From: Bacteroides sp. M10
Lineage (GTDB): Bacteria > Bacteroidota > Bacteroidia > Bacteroidales > Bacteroidaceae
Assembly (NCBI RefSeq): GCF_014334015.1
Contig: NZ_CP060488.1
Span: forward strand, 633,501-697,500
Direction of reading: 5' to 3'
DNA: 64,000 nt
Positions 45,005 to 53,489 of this stretch are shown here, in pieces. Every line of letters begins with the position of its first letter. Within the stretch, counting starts at the first letter, position 1. Position numbers and translations under genes: made by a program. The notes beneath the pieces were generated by a model. That model saw only the letters and a program-made list of their open reading frames with translations. It ran no database searches and was not told the origin of the DNA.

Positions 45005-45031
45005 GGCATTCCGTGATGGAATGCCTTTTTT
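45005..45031 (+). terminator. Terminator of greA-HIT unit
   Basis: GGCATTCC (45005-45012) and GGAATGCC (45018-45025) followed by TTTTTT. It sits between convergent genes. Confidence 0.8.
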
Positions 45032-45033
45032 CT

Positions 45034-45933
45034 TTACTTTTCTTTACTTTCGGCCACTTCAACTAGGTAAACTCCAATACAAATAAAAATGATTGCAAAC
45101 GTCTGCGTCCAGCTAAAACGGTCTTGTCCGAGAGCAAGGGAGGTAATGGTCGCCACAATCAGAATCAGATAACCGTAGATAGCGACTACCGTTGTCTTTA
45201 GATATTTCAAACCGACAGGCAACAGCATATAACTGATAGTGGTCGGGAAAATCAATACGAACATCAGAATAAGGAAAGGTGTCCAATGGAACGGCATGGA
45301 GAATACCGGGGCATCAAACCCTGTAATAAACGTGACTATAATGGCAGACACGGCAGCACCGGAAAAGGTATATCGCAACATCGTTATCGCTCCAATGGCC
45401 GTGAGGATGCGCTGACTAAGAATCAGATAGACAGCATACACCACAGAACTTAGAAGACAAAGCATATTCCCCGTAAAAGCATCAGAGGCCAAATCATCGC
45501 TTTGCTGGGTTAGGATGCAAACCAACGCTCCTATCAGACCAATAGAAATTCCTATTATTTTTTTAGCGCCCGCCTTCTCTTTATAAAAGAATATCATGAT
45601 AAGAAAAACCCAAATAGGCTGGAGACTGGTAAATATGGAACTGGAGACAGGAGTTGTTTTACTCAATCCGGCCAGATAGAGAAACATAAAGCCGTAAAGT
45701 CCCAAAGCCCCCAACAGAAAGAGGAGCCATTTATCTCTGGTTGACGATTTCTCCGGAGGCATAAACCACCCGATCACCCAAAAAGCAGCTGCTGCAAATG
45801 TGCAACGAAGCGTGGCTCCTGTCAATGGACTCATCCACAAAGGCAGAAGATACTTTAAGGCATTCATATTTAAACCGCTAAATACTTTCGAGACAGCCAT
45901 GCTAAGATTGGCTTCCAGTTTCTTATTCTTCAT
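45034..45933 (-). CDS. DMT-superfamily (EamA) transporter
   Basis: 299 residues with ten predicted membrane helices in two EamA halves. The first covers about residues 10-140, with SSIFTSLQPIWVFLIMIFFYKEKAGAKKIIG in outline at its end. The second runs from about 150 to 290, ending in VVAIYGYLILIVATITSLALGQDR. Members export metabolites or drugs; the substrate is not visible. The gene starts 4 bp after the MFS gene stop, so both form one operon, which is divergent from the gad genes. Confidence 0.87.
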   Translation of the reverse strand: MKNKKLEANLSMAVSKVFSGLNMNALKYLLPLWMSPLTGATLRCTFAAAAFWVIGWFMPPEKSSTRDKWLLFLLGALGLYGFMFLYLAGLSKTTPVSSSIFTSLQPIWVFLIMIFFYKEKAGAKKIIGISIGLIGALVCILTQQSDDLASDAFTGNMLCLLSSVVYAVYLILSQRILTAIGAITMLRYTFSGAAVSAIIVTFITGFDAPVFSMPFHWTPFLILMFVLIFPTTISYMLLPVGLKYLKTTVVAIYGYLILIVATITSLALGQDRFSWTQTFAIIFICIGVYLVEVAESKEK

Positions 45934-45936
45934 TTT

Positions 45937-47193
45937 CTATTTTAATTGGTCGTTAAACAAAAAGGTATTACGGCGCCGATATGCCCAGAAAAGAGTAACA
46001 ATAGTTATCAGAAGATTAAAGATAAAAGGAAACTCCTGTGATTGGGTATGGAATATCCACTGGAAAAAATCGACAATAAAGGGATAAAGCAAGATAGCCA
46101 GATAATTCATCATCATCACAAACGCCAAAGCCAATGTGGTCTTTTGCGGCAGTGCGGTCTGGGTGGTCTTATCATAAAGCATAGGCTGGATAATGCCATA
46201 TCCCAAGCCAACCAGGATACATCCGGGAATAATCAACCATTCGATCGGAGCTATCCAGATTAACAACAGTCCCAACGCTATAGACAGCAGGCTGTATGCT
46301 TTCGTACGTCCTTTCAGCAAGGCTACAATTTTATTCAGACAAAACCCCGGAGCGGTGATGGCCAGAAAGAAAAGTGAAATCATCAATCCTGAATTGCCAC
46401 TGGAAAAGTGATGCTTTTCCATTAAGAAAGGTAGATTGAAGATCACTACTACCACGATATATGTTATCACGCCATAGAAGAGCATCAACTCTATCAGATG
46501 TTTGATGTGAATACCGTATTTGCTACCTCCTATATCTATGGAAGTAGATTGTTCGGAGGCTTCGTTGTCTTTTGTAGTATCTGCAGAAGAGGAAGGAGAG
46601 GGTGTAAAAGCGACTTCTCCTGTCCGGTCTTCTTTCAAATGTCCTACCAGCAGAATGGAAATCAATGGGAGGAGATAGACAAGGAAAGGCAAATGCCAGC
46701 TGACTTCTGCAAGATAGCCCGTTACGGCAGTTGCTATCACTAACGTGAAATTAGTAATAGCGGAGCTTAATCCGAACTGTTTCACCCGATAGGTTCCTAC
46801 AAAGTATCTGGAAACCAATCCGGTAGATAAAGGGATAATCAAACCGGAACCGATACCGAGCAAAGCACTTACCACAATTAATTGCCACATTCGATTGGAA
46901 ATCAGATACAAAACGCCGCTCGCGGCAAAAAGCCAGAGTCCGACCTTTAATACACGGACATAATCGACTTTCTCTGTCAGTTTACCACCCAGCAATATAA
47001 AAGGAATAATGAGCAGTGATGGCAGCGAAGTCAACATCTGTATGTCCAGATCCGTAGCTTCCGGAAATATCTTCGTAAGATCACCCAATATAGGTGAAAC
47101 AGCCAGTCCCGGCAATGAAGTCAATGCCGAAATAGACCAGATGGCAATTAAAGTAATAAGAGGAATTGTTCCTCGTCCCGTCTGTATCTTCAT
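45937..47193 (-). CDS. MFS transporter
   Basis: 418 residues, about twelve helices. The first half has the loop-2-3-like motif GGKLTEKVDYVRVLKVG and the helix-4-5 stretch GIGSGLIIPLSTGLVSRYF. The central loop (about 200-230) is polar and Ser/Thr-rich, SPSSSADTTKDNEASEQSTS. The second half repeats the layout. Resembles drug/sugar exporters; substrate unknown. It leads the operon with the EamA gene and shares a 490-bp divergent control region with gadB. Confidence 0.88.
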   Translation of the reverse strand: MKIQTGRGTIPLITLIAIWSISALTSLPGLAVSPILGDLTKIFPEATDLDIQMLTSLPSLLIIPFILLGGKLTEKVDYVRVLKVGLWLFAASGVLYLISNRMWQLIVVSALLGIGSGLIIPLSTGLVSRYFVGTYRVKQFGLSSAITNFTLVIATAVTGYLAEVSWHLPFLVYLLPLISILLVGHLKEDRTGEVAFTPSPSSSADTTKDNEASEQSTSIDIGGSKYGIHIKHLIELMLFYGVITYIVVVVIFNLPFLMEKHHFSSGNSGLMISLFFLAITAPGFCLNKIVALLKGRTKAYSLLSIALGLLLIWIAPIEWLIIPGCILVGLGYGIIQPMLYDKTTQTALPQKTTLALAFVMMMNYLAILLYPFIVDFFQWIFHTQSQEFPFIFNLLITIVTLFWAYRRRNTFLFNDQLK

Positions 47194-47403
47194 AATGCTT
47201 ATTCGTTAAAAGTTTAGGTTTGAAGAAAACAATAGTCGCCTTATAAAGTTCAAAAGACGTATATCCGGACTTTATTGCTTTAAAAGCATCAAAACCATTC
47301 TTTGAATCAATAAAATTCAGGAATAAGATAAAAAAACAGTCAACCGTTATCAGTGGATTATGATGCTACAAGGTGCTATGAGCAGGATTCTATTCTCAAA
47401 CCA

Positions 47404-47487
47404 TTCTCATCCCTTTGAGAAAAAATTCTCATAGTAATGAGAATAATTTCTCATCGTAGTGAGAATTTTTTCTCATTGCGATGAGAA
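47404..47487. promoter_or_regulatory. Four tandem TTCTCA-N6-TGAGAA palindromes at 22-bp spacing
   Basis: Palindromes lie at 47404-47421, 47426-47443, 47448-47465 and 47470-47487. Every one has the arms TTCTCA and TGAGAA with six variable bases between, and the period is exactly 22 bp. An extra TTCTCA half-site at 47393-47398 is 11 bp before the first. The array is about midway between the divergent MFS gene (about 210 bp) and gadB (about 195 bp). Most likely a cooperative regulator-binding array; the protein is unknown. Confidence 0.8.
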
Positions 47488-47633
47488 TGTTCCTTTGTTA
47501 GGAGGAAGTCAAAGCAACAACTGCCAATGTGCCGGGAAGCTCTTCCATACAGGAAAACTCGCCCCCTTAATAAACGCCAAATAATGTAAAAGCCGGAAAC
47601 TTTCAAACCTATCTGCTGTTGTTGTGGGAAATT

Positions 47634-47654
47634 CGACGGGGAAAATCCCCATCG
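47634..47654 (+). other. Stem-loop in the gadB leader
   Basis: CGA-C-GGGGA, an AAA loop, TCCCC-A-TCG: a stem of eight pairs with one mismatch, ending 28 bp before the gadB ATG. No convincing TAnnTTTG box was found between the palindrome array and this hairpin. Confidence 0.45.
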
Positions 47655-47682
47655 CCCTAAACCTTTAAAAAAACAAATTAGT

Positions 47683-49125
47683 ATGGAAGATTTAAATTTC
47701 AGAAAAGGTGATGCAAAAACCGATGTATTTGGTTCAGACAGAATGTTACAACCCTCTCCGGTAGAGAAAATACCTGATGGACCTACTACTCCTGAAGTCG
47801 CCTATCAAATGGTGAAAGATGAAACATTTGCTCAAACGCAGCCTCGTTTGAATCTGGCCACTTTCGTTACCACCTATATGGACGAATATGCTACCAAGCT
47901 GATGAATGAGGCCATCAACATCAACTACATTGATGAAACAGAATATCCGCGTATCGCTGTGATGAACGGTAAATGTATCAACATCGTTGCCAACTTGTGG
48001 AACTCTCCTGAAAAAGATACTTGGAAAACAGGTGCTTTGGCTATCGGTTCTTCAGAAGCATGTATGTTGGGTGGTGTAGCTGCCTGGTTGCGTTGGCGTA
48101 AGAAAAGACAAGCACAGGGCAAACCATTTGATAAACCAAACTTTGTTATTTCTACAGGTTTCCAGGTTGTTTGGGAAAAGTTTGCACAGTTGTGGCAGAT
48201 TGAAATGCGTGAAGTGCCTTTGACACTTGAGAAAACCACTCTTGACCCCGAAGAAGCTTTGAAAATGTGTGATGAAAACACCATCTGTATCGTACCGATT
48301 CAAGGTGTTACATGGACTGGACTGAATGATGATGTCGAAGCATTGGATAAAGCTCTGGATGCTTACAATGCCAAGACCGGTTATGACATTCCTATCCACG
48401 TAGATGCCGCCAGTGGTGGTTTCATCCTTCCGTTCCTGTATCCGGAAAAGAAATGGGACTTCCGTTTGAAATGGGTACTTTCTATCAGCGTATCCGGCCA
48501 CAAGTTTGGTTTGGTATATCCGGGACTCGGATGGGTTTGTTGGAAAGGCAAAGAATATCTGCCCGAAGAAATGTCATTCAGCGTCAACTATCTGGGCGCC
48601 AACATTACACAGGTAGGTTTGAACTTCTCTCGTCCAGCCGCACAAATTCTGGGACAATATTATCAATTCATCCGCTTAGGATTCCAGGGTTACAAAGAAG
48701 TGCAGTACAACTCCCTGCAAATTGCCAAATATATCCATAGTGAAATAGCCAAGATGGTTCCGTTCGTTAACTACTCTGAAGATGTTGTGAACCCGCTATT
48801 CATCTGGTATCTGAAACCGGAATATGCAAAGAGCGCCAAATGGACTTTGTATGATTTGCAAGACAAACTGTCTCAACATGGTTGGATGGTTCCTGCTTAT
48901 ACATTGCCTTCTAAACTGGAAGATTATGTAGTGATGCGTGTCGTTGTTCGTCAGGGATTCAGCCGTGACATGGCAGATATGCTTCTGGGCGACATCAACA
49001 ATGCCATCGCCGAACTGGAAAAACTGGAATATCCAACTCCTACCCGTATGGCTCAAGAAAAGAATCTTCCGGTAGAAGTCAAGATGTTCAACCACGGTGG
49101 TCGTCGTAAAACCGTAAAAAAATAA
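47683..49125 (+). CDS. gadB: Glutamate decarboxylase
   Basis: Converts glutamate to GABA, using up a proton: the core of glutamate-dependent acid resistance. 480 residues of the group II PLP decarboxylases. Conserved parts are GSSEACMLGGVAAWLRWRKK, the VDAASGGFILPF block (Asp241 binding the PLP nitrogen) and SVSGHKFGLVYPGLGW with the PLP lysine Lys274. His471 in the C-terminal tail (MFNHGGRRKTVKK) may correspond to the pH-sensing tail histidine of E. coli GadB (inference). It is followed 8 bp later by glsA, which supplies glutamate, and by channel and antiporter genes. Confidence 0.96.
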   Translation: MEDLNFRKGDAKTDVFGSDRMLQPSPVEKIPDGPTTPEVAYQMVKDETFAQTQPRLNLATFVTTYMDEYATKLMNEAININYIDETEYPRIAVMNGKCINIVANLWNSPEKDTWKTGALAIGSSEACMLGGVAAWLRWRKKRQAQGKPFDKPNFVISTGFQVVWEKFAQLWQIEMREVPLTLEKTTLDPEEALKMCDENTICIVPIQGVTWTGLNDDVEALDKALDAYNAKTGYDIPIHVDAASGGFILPFLYPEKKWDFRLKWVLSISVSGHKFGLVYPGLGWVCWKGKEYLPEEMSFSVNYLGANITQVGLNFSRPAAQILGQYYQFIRLGFQGYKEVQYNSLQIAKYIHSEIAKMVPFVNYSEDVVNPLFIWYLKPEYAKSAKWTLYDLQDKLSQHGWMVPAYTLPSKLEDYVVMRVVVRQGFSRDMADMLLGDINNAIAELEKLEYPTPTRMAQEKNLPVEVKMFNHGGRRKTVKK

Positions 49126-49133
49126 AATGATCT

Positions 49134-50099
49134 ATGGATAAAAAAGTAACACTCGCTCAATTGAAAGAAGTGGTACAGGAGGCATACGATCAGGTAAAGA
49201 CCAATACCGGCGGCAAGAATGCCGACTATATTCCTTATCTGGCAAATGTCAACAAGGATCTCTTTGGAATCAGTGTCTGCCTGCTCAACGGGCAGACCAT
49301 CCATGTGGGAGATACTGACTATCGCTTCGGTATAGAATCCGTATCCAAAGTACATACGGCTATCCTGGCACTGCGTCAATACGGTGCTAAAGAAATTCTG
49401 GACAAGATTGGAGCCGACGCAACAGGCTTGCCCTTCAATTCAATCATCGCTATCTTGTTGGAGAACGATCATCCGTCTACCCCACTGGTAAATGCCGGAG
49501 CCATCTCTGCCTGCAGTATGGTGCAACCTATCGGTGACTCTGCCAAGAAATGGGATGCCATCGTAGGAAATGTGACAGACCTATGCGGCAGTGCCCCGCA
49601 ACTGATTGATGAATTGTACAAGTCGGAATCGGACACCAACTTCAACAACCGTTCTATCGCATGGCTGCTGAAGAATTACAATCGGATTTATGATGACCCG
49701 GATATGTCATTAGACCTTTACACCCGCCAGTGTTCATTGGGAGTTACTGCATTGCAGCTTTCCATCGCAGCCGGCACAATCGCCAACGGTGGTGTAAACC
49801 CTGTGACTAAAAAAGAAGTTTTTGATGCCGTCCTGGCTCCTAAAATCACTGCCATGATTGCCGCCGTAGGTTTCTACGAACATACCGGCGACTGGATGTA
49901 CACTTCCGGTATTCCTGCTAAAACAGGTGTAGGTGGTGGTGTGATGGGCGTACTGCCCGGACAGTTCGGTATTGCCGCATTTGCTCCTCCTTTGGATGGT
50001 TCGGGCAACTCCGTGAAAGCGCAATTAGCTATTCAATACATCATGAACAAGCTGGAATTGAATGTATTTAGCAACAACCATATCACCGTTGTTGACTAA
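49134..50099 (+). CDS. glsA: Glutaminase A
   Basis: Hydrolyses glutamine to glutamate and ammonia. The ammonia takes up a proton, and the glutamate feeds GadB. 321 residues, one serine-dependent glutaminase domain. It has GGKNADYIPYLA, the SxxK catalytic pair in GIESVSKVHTAI, GLPFNSIIAI, PLVNAGAISACSMV, the Tyr-containing LLKNYNRIYDDP, and VGGGVMGVLPGQFGIAAFAPPLD. Full length. Co-transcribed with gadB and closed by a strong terminator. Confidence 0.96.
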   Translation: MDKKVTLAQLKEVVQEAYDQVKTNTGGKNADYIPYLANVNKDLFGISVCLLNGQTIHVGDTDYRFGIESVSKVHTAILALRQYGAKEILDKIGADATGLPFNSIIAILLENDHPSTPLVNAGAISACSMVQPIGDSAKKWDAIVGNVTDLCGSAPQLIDELYKSESDTNFNNRSIAWLLKNYNRIYDDPDMSLDLYTRQCSLGVTALQLSIAAGTIANGGVNPVTKKEVFDAVLAPKITAMIAAVGFYEHTGDWMYTSGIPAKTGVGGGVMGVLPGQFGIAAFAPPLDGSGNSVKAQLAIQYIMNKLELNVFSNNHITVVD

Positions 50100-50129
50100 A
50101 ATTCTCTCAATCTCTTTTATAAGAAAGGT

Positions 50130-50166
50130 AAAGGTTACTATCTATTGATAGTAACCTTTTTCTATT
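50130..50166 (+). terminator. Terminator of gadB-glsA
   Basis: AAAGGTTACTATC (50130-50142) and GATAGTAACCTTT (50147-50159) make a 13-bp stem with a four-base loop and a T-rich tail. Confidence 0.82.
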
Positions 50167-50406
50167 CCCCTTACCCTCTTGATTTCCCGCCAATGTTTCA
50201 ATACAAACGGCATCATTTTTCAAATGCTACAAATTGAACTTACCCCTGAACAACTCTAGTTATTAAAATGAGATAGCTGTTATTAACCCGGATAAGGTAA
50301 AGTTTGATTCATTCAATAACGGTTATAACAGCGTCGTGTCTTGTCTCTTCTCAACAAAGATAGAAAGTAATACCTCTTTTCCACCCCTTTTCCTTCGCTG
50401 CTTATA

Positions 50407-50457
50407 AAGAAAAGTAATAATGCTGTTAAGAAAAGTGACGACGCTATCAAGAAAAGT
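50407..50457. repeat. Three AAGAAAAGT direct repeats at 21-bp spacing
   Basis: AAGAAAAGT begins at 50407, 50428 and 50449, exact in all nine bases, with partly similar spacers (TAATGCTGTT against GACGCTATC). Found in the 430-bp gene-free stretch between glsA and the channel gene. The remainder of that stretch shows nothing else I can name apart from a short AGCGTCGT/ACGACGCT inverted pair. Confidence 0.6.
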
Positions 50458-50531
50458 AATTCATCTTTGGTTTTCAACACCTTACATTCGTTATCACTCC
50501 ACCAGCTTTCTTCATCTTATCCGCAAGCACA

Positions 50532-51314
50532 TTATGATGTACTTGCTTTCTGTACGGCTGCTTTTTCTGCCAACTCTTTTTTCTCAGAAGCCTTTTTCTC
50601 TAGTTCCTCCTCTTCGTAATATTGTTTTCTACGCTTGTTGGATCGCTGAATCAGATTTGTAATATAAACCGTAAAGATAGGGAACATCATCATACCCAGA
50701 GCAGCCAACAAAACGGAAAGCACACGTCCGGTCACCGTCTGCGCTATGATATTCGAACCGACGGTAGTAACGTCCATAAAAGCCCACCACAAAGCATCTC
50801 CATAACCATTCACCAAGGGATTCACCCGATGCTCAAGCACAAAAAATGCCAGACTGGAAAAATAAACTGTTGCCAACAACATCGTCAGATAAGAGACAAA
50901 CAAACTCGAAGCACGATTGTAGGTCAACCAGCCGACCACAATGGCAAGTGCATATCCTCCTCTCAATAAAGGTATGAAACGGAGCAGATAGGTGATCTCA
51001 TCCGAAAATGTCCACCCATAATAAGCGATAATATTCTGATAAGGAATCGCCACCAATAAAAAGATAAAATGTGTCCGCAAATAACGCCCCTTATGTTTTG
51101 CCAGAAAGAACTCCAATACAAAATCAAAAAGAAACCAAAGACAGATAAATAGCTGTACTTTCATGTAAGAAGATTGTGTATAGAAAGGAATTCCCTTAAA
51201 AGTATCCACCGAGATACTGATAACCAGGAATAAGGACATTACTAATATAATAATGTGAAGAATGCCGTAGATCCCCTTTTTCCCGAAAATAAAATCTGAA
51301 AGTGCTGATTTCAT
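50532..51314 (-). CDS. Ion channel of the voltage-gated K+ channel type with altered filter
   Basis: 260 residues, six membrane helices and a pore loop: about 18-38, 54-72, 82-100, an arginine-poor S4-like stretch 108-130, 138-160 and 195-220. The pore reads DALWWAFMDVTTVGSNII, where the canonical filter is TTVGYGD; Gly-Tyr-Gly is replaced by Gly-Ser-Asn (residues 186-188). The end is a highly charged helix (RRKQYYEEEELEKKASEKKE). A K+ channel gene is a usual part of the Bacteroides GAD cluster, probably balancing charge during acid stress. Ion selectivity here is uncertain. Divergent from gadC. Confidence 0.85.
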   Translation of the reverse strand: MKSALSDFIFGKKGIYGILHIIILVMSLFLVISISVDTFKGIPFYTQSSYMKVQLFICLWFLFDFVLEFFLAKHKGRYLRTHFIFLLVAIPYQNIIAYYGWTFSDEITYLLRFIPLLRGGYALAIVVGWLTYNRASSLFVSYLTMLLATVYFSSLAFFVLEHRVNPLVNGYGDALWWAFMDVTTVGSNIIAQTVTGRVLSVLLAALGMMMFPIFTVYITNLIQRSNKRRKQYYEEEELEKKASEKKELAEKAAVQKASTS

Positions 51315-51363
51315 AACTACTTAGTTTATAATAAAATGATTCATTTATAATTTAGACTGTTTA

Positions 51364-51390
51364 GAAACAATCGAAGAAAGCGATTGTTTC
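51364..51390. promoter_or_regulatory. Inverted repeat between channel and gadC genes
   Basis: GAAACAATCG and CGATTGTTTC form a perfect 10-bp stem with a 7-base spacer (AAGAAAG), in the divergent control region of the channel and antiporter genes. There is no T tract, so an operator is more likely than a terminator. The nearest TAnnTTTG-like box for gadC (TATTTTTC near 51507) is imperfect. Confidence 0.5.
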
Positions 51391-51530
51391 GGAAGAAGTA
51401 AATCCGAGTTTACAATCTCCCATTTCGGGGATGTTAATTAACGAACTTTGAAAGAGATTGCGGAAACATCTCGCGCAAAATGTTGTTATAACACTGACTT
51501 TAAAATATTTTTCACTTAAAACCTTAACTT

Positions 51531-53258
51531 ATGGCGAATATTAAAAATGCAGTGAAGCTGGGCGTGTTTACCCTGGCTATCATGAACGTTACGGCAGTAG
51601 TATCCTTGCGTGGACTACCAGCCGAGGCCGTATATGGAATGAGTTCGGCCTTCTATTATCTTTTTGCAGCTATTGTCTTTCTAATCCCTACATCGCTCGT
51701 TGCAGCAGAGTTGGCGGCGATGTTTCAGGATAAGCAGGGTGGTGTGTTCCGGTGGGTAGGCGAAGCCTACGGCAAAAAACTGGGATTCCTCGCCATTTGG
51801 GTACAATGGATCGAAAGTACGATCTGGTATCCGACAGTGTTAACGTTTGGTGCCGTATCTATCGCTTTCATCGGAATGAATGACGTACATGACATGTCAC
51901 TGGCAAACAATAAGTATTACACGCTCGTCGTAGTGCTTATCATCTACTGGCTGGCTACTTTCATTTCTCTGAAAGGTATGAGCTGGGTAGGTAAAGTTGC
52001 CAAAATCGGTGGTATGGTCGGTACAATTATCCCGGCTGCCCTGTTGATTATCTTGGGAATCATTTATCTGGCAAGCGGCGGACATTCCAATATGGATTTC
52101 AACAGCAGCTTCTTCCCCGACTTTACCAACTTTGATAATGTTGTTCTTGCTGCCAGTATCTTCTTGTTTTATGCCGGTATGGAAATGGGTGGTATCCACG
52201 TAAAAGACGTAGAGAATCCTTCCAAAAACTATCCGAAAGCCGTATTCATCGGTGCACTTATCACAGTGTTGATCTTCGTTTTGGGTACTTTTGCATTAGG
52301 TGTGATTATCCCTGCAAAAGATATCAACCTGACTCAAAGTCTACTCGTCGGCTTCGACAACTATTTCAGATATATTCATGCTTCCTGGTTGTCACCAATC
52401 ATTGCTGTCGCTCTTGCATTCGGTGTACTGGCAGGTGTATTAACATGGGTTGCCGGTCCGTCAAAAGGTATATTTGCCGTAGGTAAAGCGGGGTATATGC
52501 CTCCGTTCTTCCAGAAAACAAACAAACTGGGTGTACAGAAGAATATCCTGTTCGTACAAGGTATCGCTGTAACCGTATTAAGTCTGTTGTTCGTCGTTAT
52601 GCCGTCCGTACAGAGCTTCTATCAGATTCTGTCACAGCTGACAGTTATTCTTTATCTGATTATGTACTTGTTGATGTTCTCCGGAGCTATCGCATTGCGT
52701 TATAAGATGAAGAAACTCAACCGTCCATTCCGTATTGGTAAGTCTGGTAACGGTTTGATGTGGTTTGTTGGTGGTCTTGGCTTCTGCGGATCATTGCTTG
52801 CCTTTATCCTCAGCTTCATCCCGCCCAGCCAGATCTCTACAGGTAGCAACACCGTTTGGTTCTCCGTACTGATTATCGGTGCTATTATCGTTGTTGTTGC
52901 TCCGTTTATCATCTATGCTTCCAAGAAACCGTCTTGGGTAGATCCAAACTCCAATTTCGAACCGTTCCACTGGGAAGTTCAGGCTCAACCTGCCACTGTC
53001 AATGTCAGTGCAAATAACGCTAATGCTGCCCGTCCTACCGCAACTTCTGCACATACAGGAGGAGCAACCGGGGCAAGTACAGCTAAGCCTGGTGCAACCG
53101 TTTCTAATGCAGCAGCTCCTGATGCGGCATCCTCTGGTGCCACCGCTTCCGGTGCTACTCCATCAAGCAGCAGTTCTGCTACATCCGGCGGAAATTCTAC
53201 TTCCGGCAAAGCATCTCCGGGAACCGGAGACAAAGATAAGGATGCACCTAAGTCGTAA
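51531..53258 (+). CDS. gadC: Glutamate/GABA antiporter, GadC type
   Basis: Exchanges external glutamate for GABA. 575 residues with twelve helices of the APC fold. It starts MANIKNAVKLGVFTLAIMNV, with the unwound-helix-1 region VTAVVSLRGLPAEAVYG. Later come FRWVGEAYGKKLGFLAIW, FYAGMEMGGIHVKDVENPSKNYPKA and VAGPSKGIFAVGKAGYMPPFFQ. Residues of about 485-575 are a cytoplasmic low-complexity tail of Ala, Ser, Thr, Gly and Pro ending in GDKDKDAPKS. E. coli GadC has a short folded C-plug in this place. It belongs with gadB and glsA; the channel gene lies between on the other strand. Confidence 0.93.
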   Translation: MANIKNAVKLGVFTLAIMNVTAVVSLRGLPAEAVYGMSSAFYYLFAAIVFLIPTSLVAAELAAMFQDKQGGVFRWVGEAYGKKLGFLAIWVQWIESTIWYPTVLTFGAVSIAFIGMNDVHDMSLANNKYYTLVVVLIIYWLATFISLKGMSWVGKVAKIGGMVGTIIPAALLIILGIIYLASGGHSNMDFNSSFFPDFTNFDNVVLAASIFLFYAGMEMGGIHVKDVENPSKNYPKAVFIGALITVLIFVLGTFALGVIIPAKDINLTQSLLVGFDNYFRYIHASWLSPIIAVALAFGVLAGVLTWVAGPSKGIFAVGKAGYMPPFFQKTNKLGVQKNILFVQGIAVTVLSLLFVVMPSVQSFYQILSQLTVILYLIMYLLMFSGAIALRYKMKKLNRPFRIGKSGNGLMWFVGGLGFCGSLLAFILSFIPPSQISTGSNTVWFSVLIIGAIIVVVAPFIIYASKKPSWVDPNSNFEPFHWEVQAQPATVNVSANNANAARPTATSAHTGGATGASTAKPGATVSNAAAPDAASSGATASGATPSSSSSATSGGNSTSGKASPGTGDKDKDAPKS

Positions 53259-53321
53259 AGACTAAGTGTTCATCCTGTTCACAAAAAAGTAAGAGGCTAT
53301 TCAAACAGCCTTGAACTTATA

Positions 53322-53408
53322 AAATTACCCTCACTACAGTGAAGTGCTCCCCTTTAGTCGGTTATAAAACCTTTGAGATGCACTTCACGGTTGTAGTGAG
53401 GGTAATTT
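53322..53408. repeat. 87-bp near-perfect inverted repeat after gadC
   Basis: AAATTACCCTCACTACA (53322-53338) plus GTGAAGTGC (53339-53347) are matched by GCACTTCAC (53380-53388) and TGTAGTGAGGGTAATTT (53392-53408). The 26 pairs are broken only by a 3-base bulge, with a 32-base loop. It separates gadC from the convergent kinase gene and may be a bidirectional terminator or a small non-autonomous mobile element. Confidence 0.8.
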
Positions 53409-53489
53409 ATTTTAGGGATTTTTGCAGACCCTCTTATTTAGAAGTATGCCAACCATCATTTAATAGATACAATACCCAGCGATTGGAGA

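Noticed and set aside
47404..47487. CRISPR array in place of the four palindromes
   Set aside because: Units of 18 bp with 4-bp gaps and no spacers of CRISPR length; no cas genes.
47404..47487. Tandem terminators
   Set aside because: Stems of six pairs are weak, no consistent T tract on either side, and the exact 22-bp period is better explained by protein binding to DNA.
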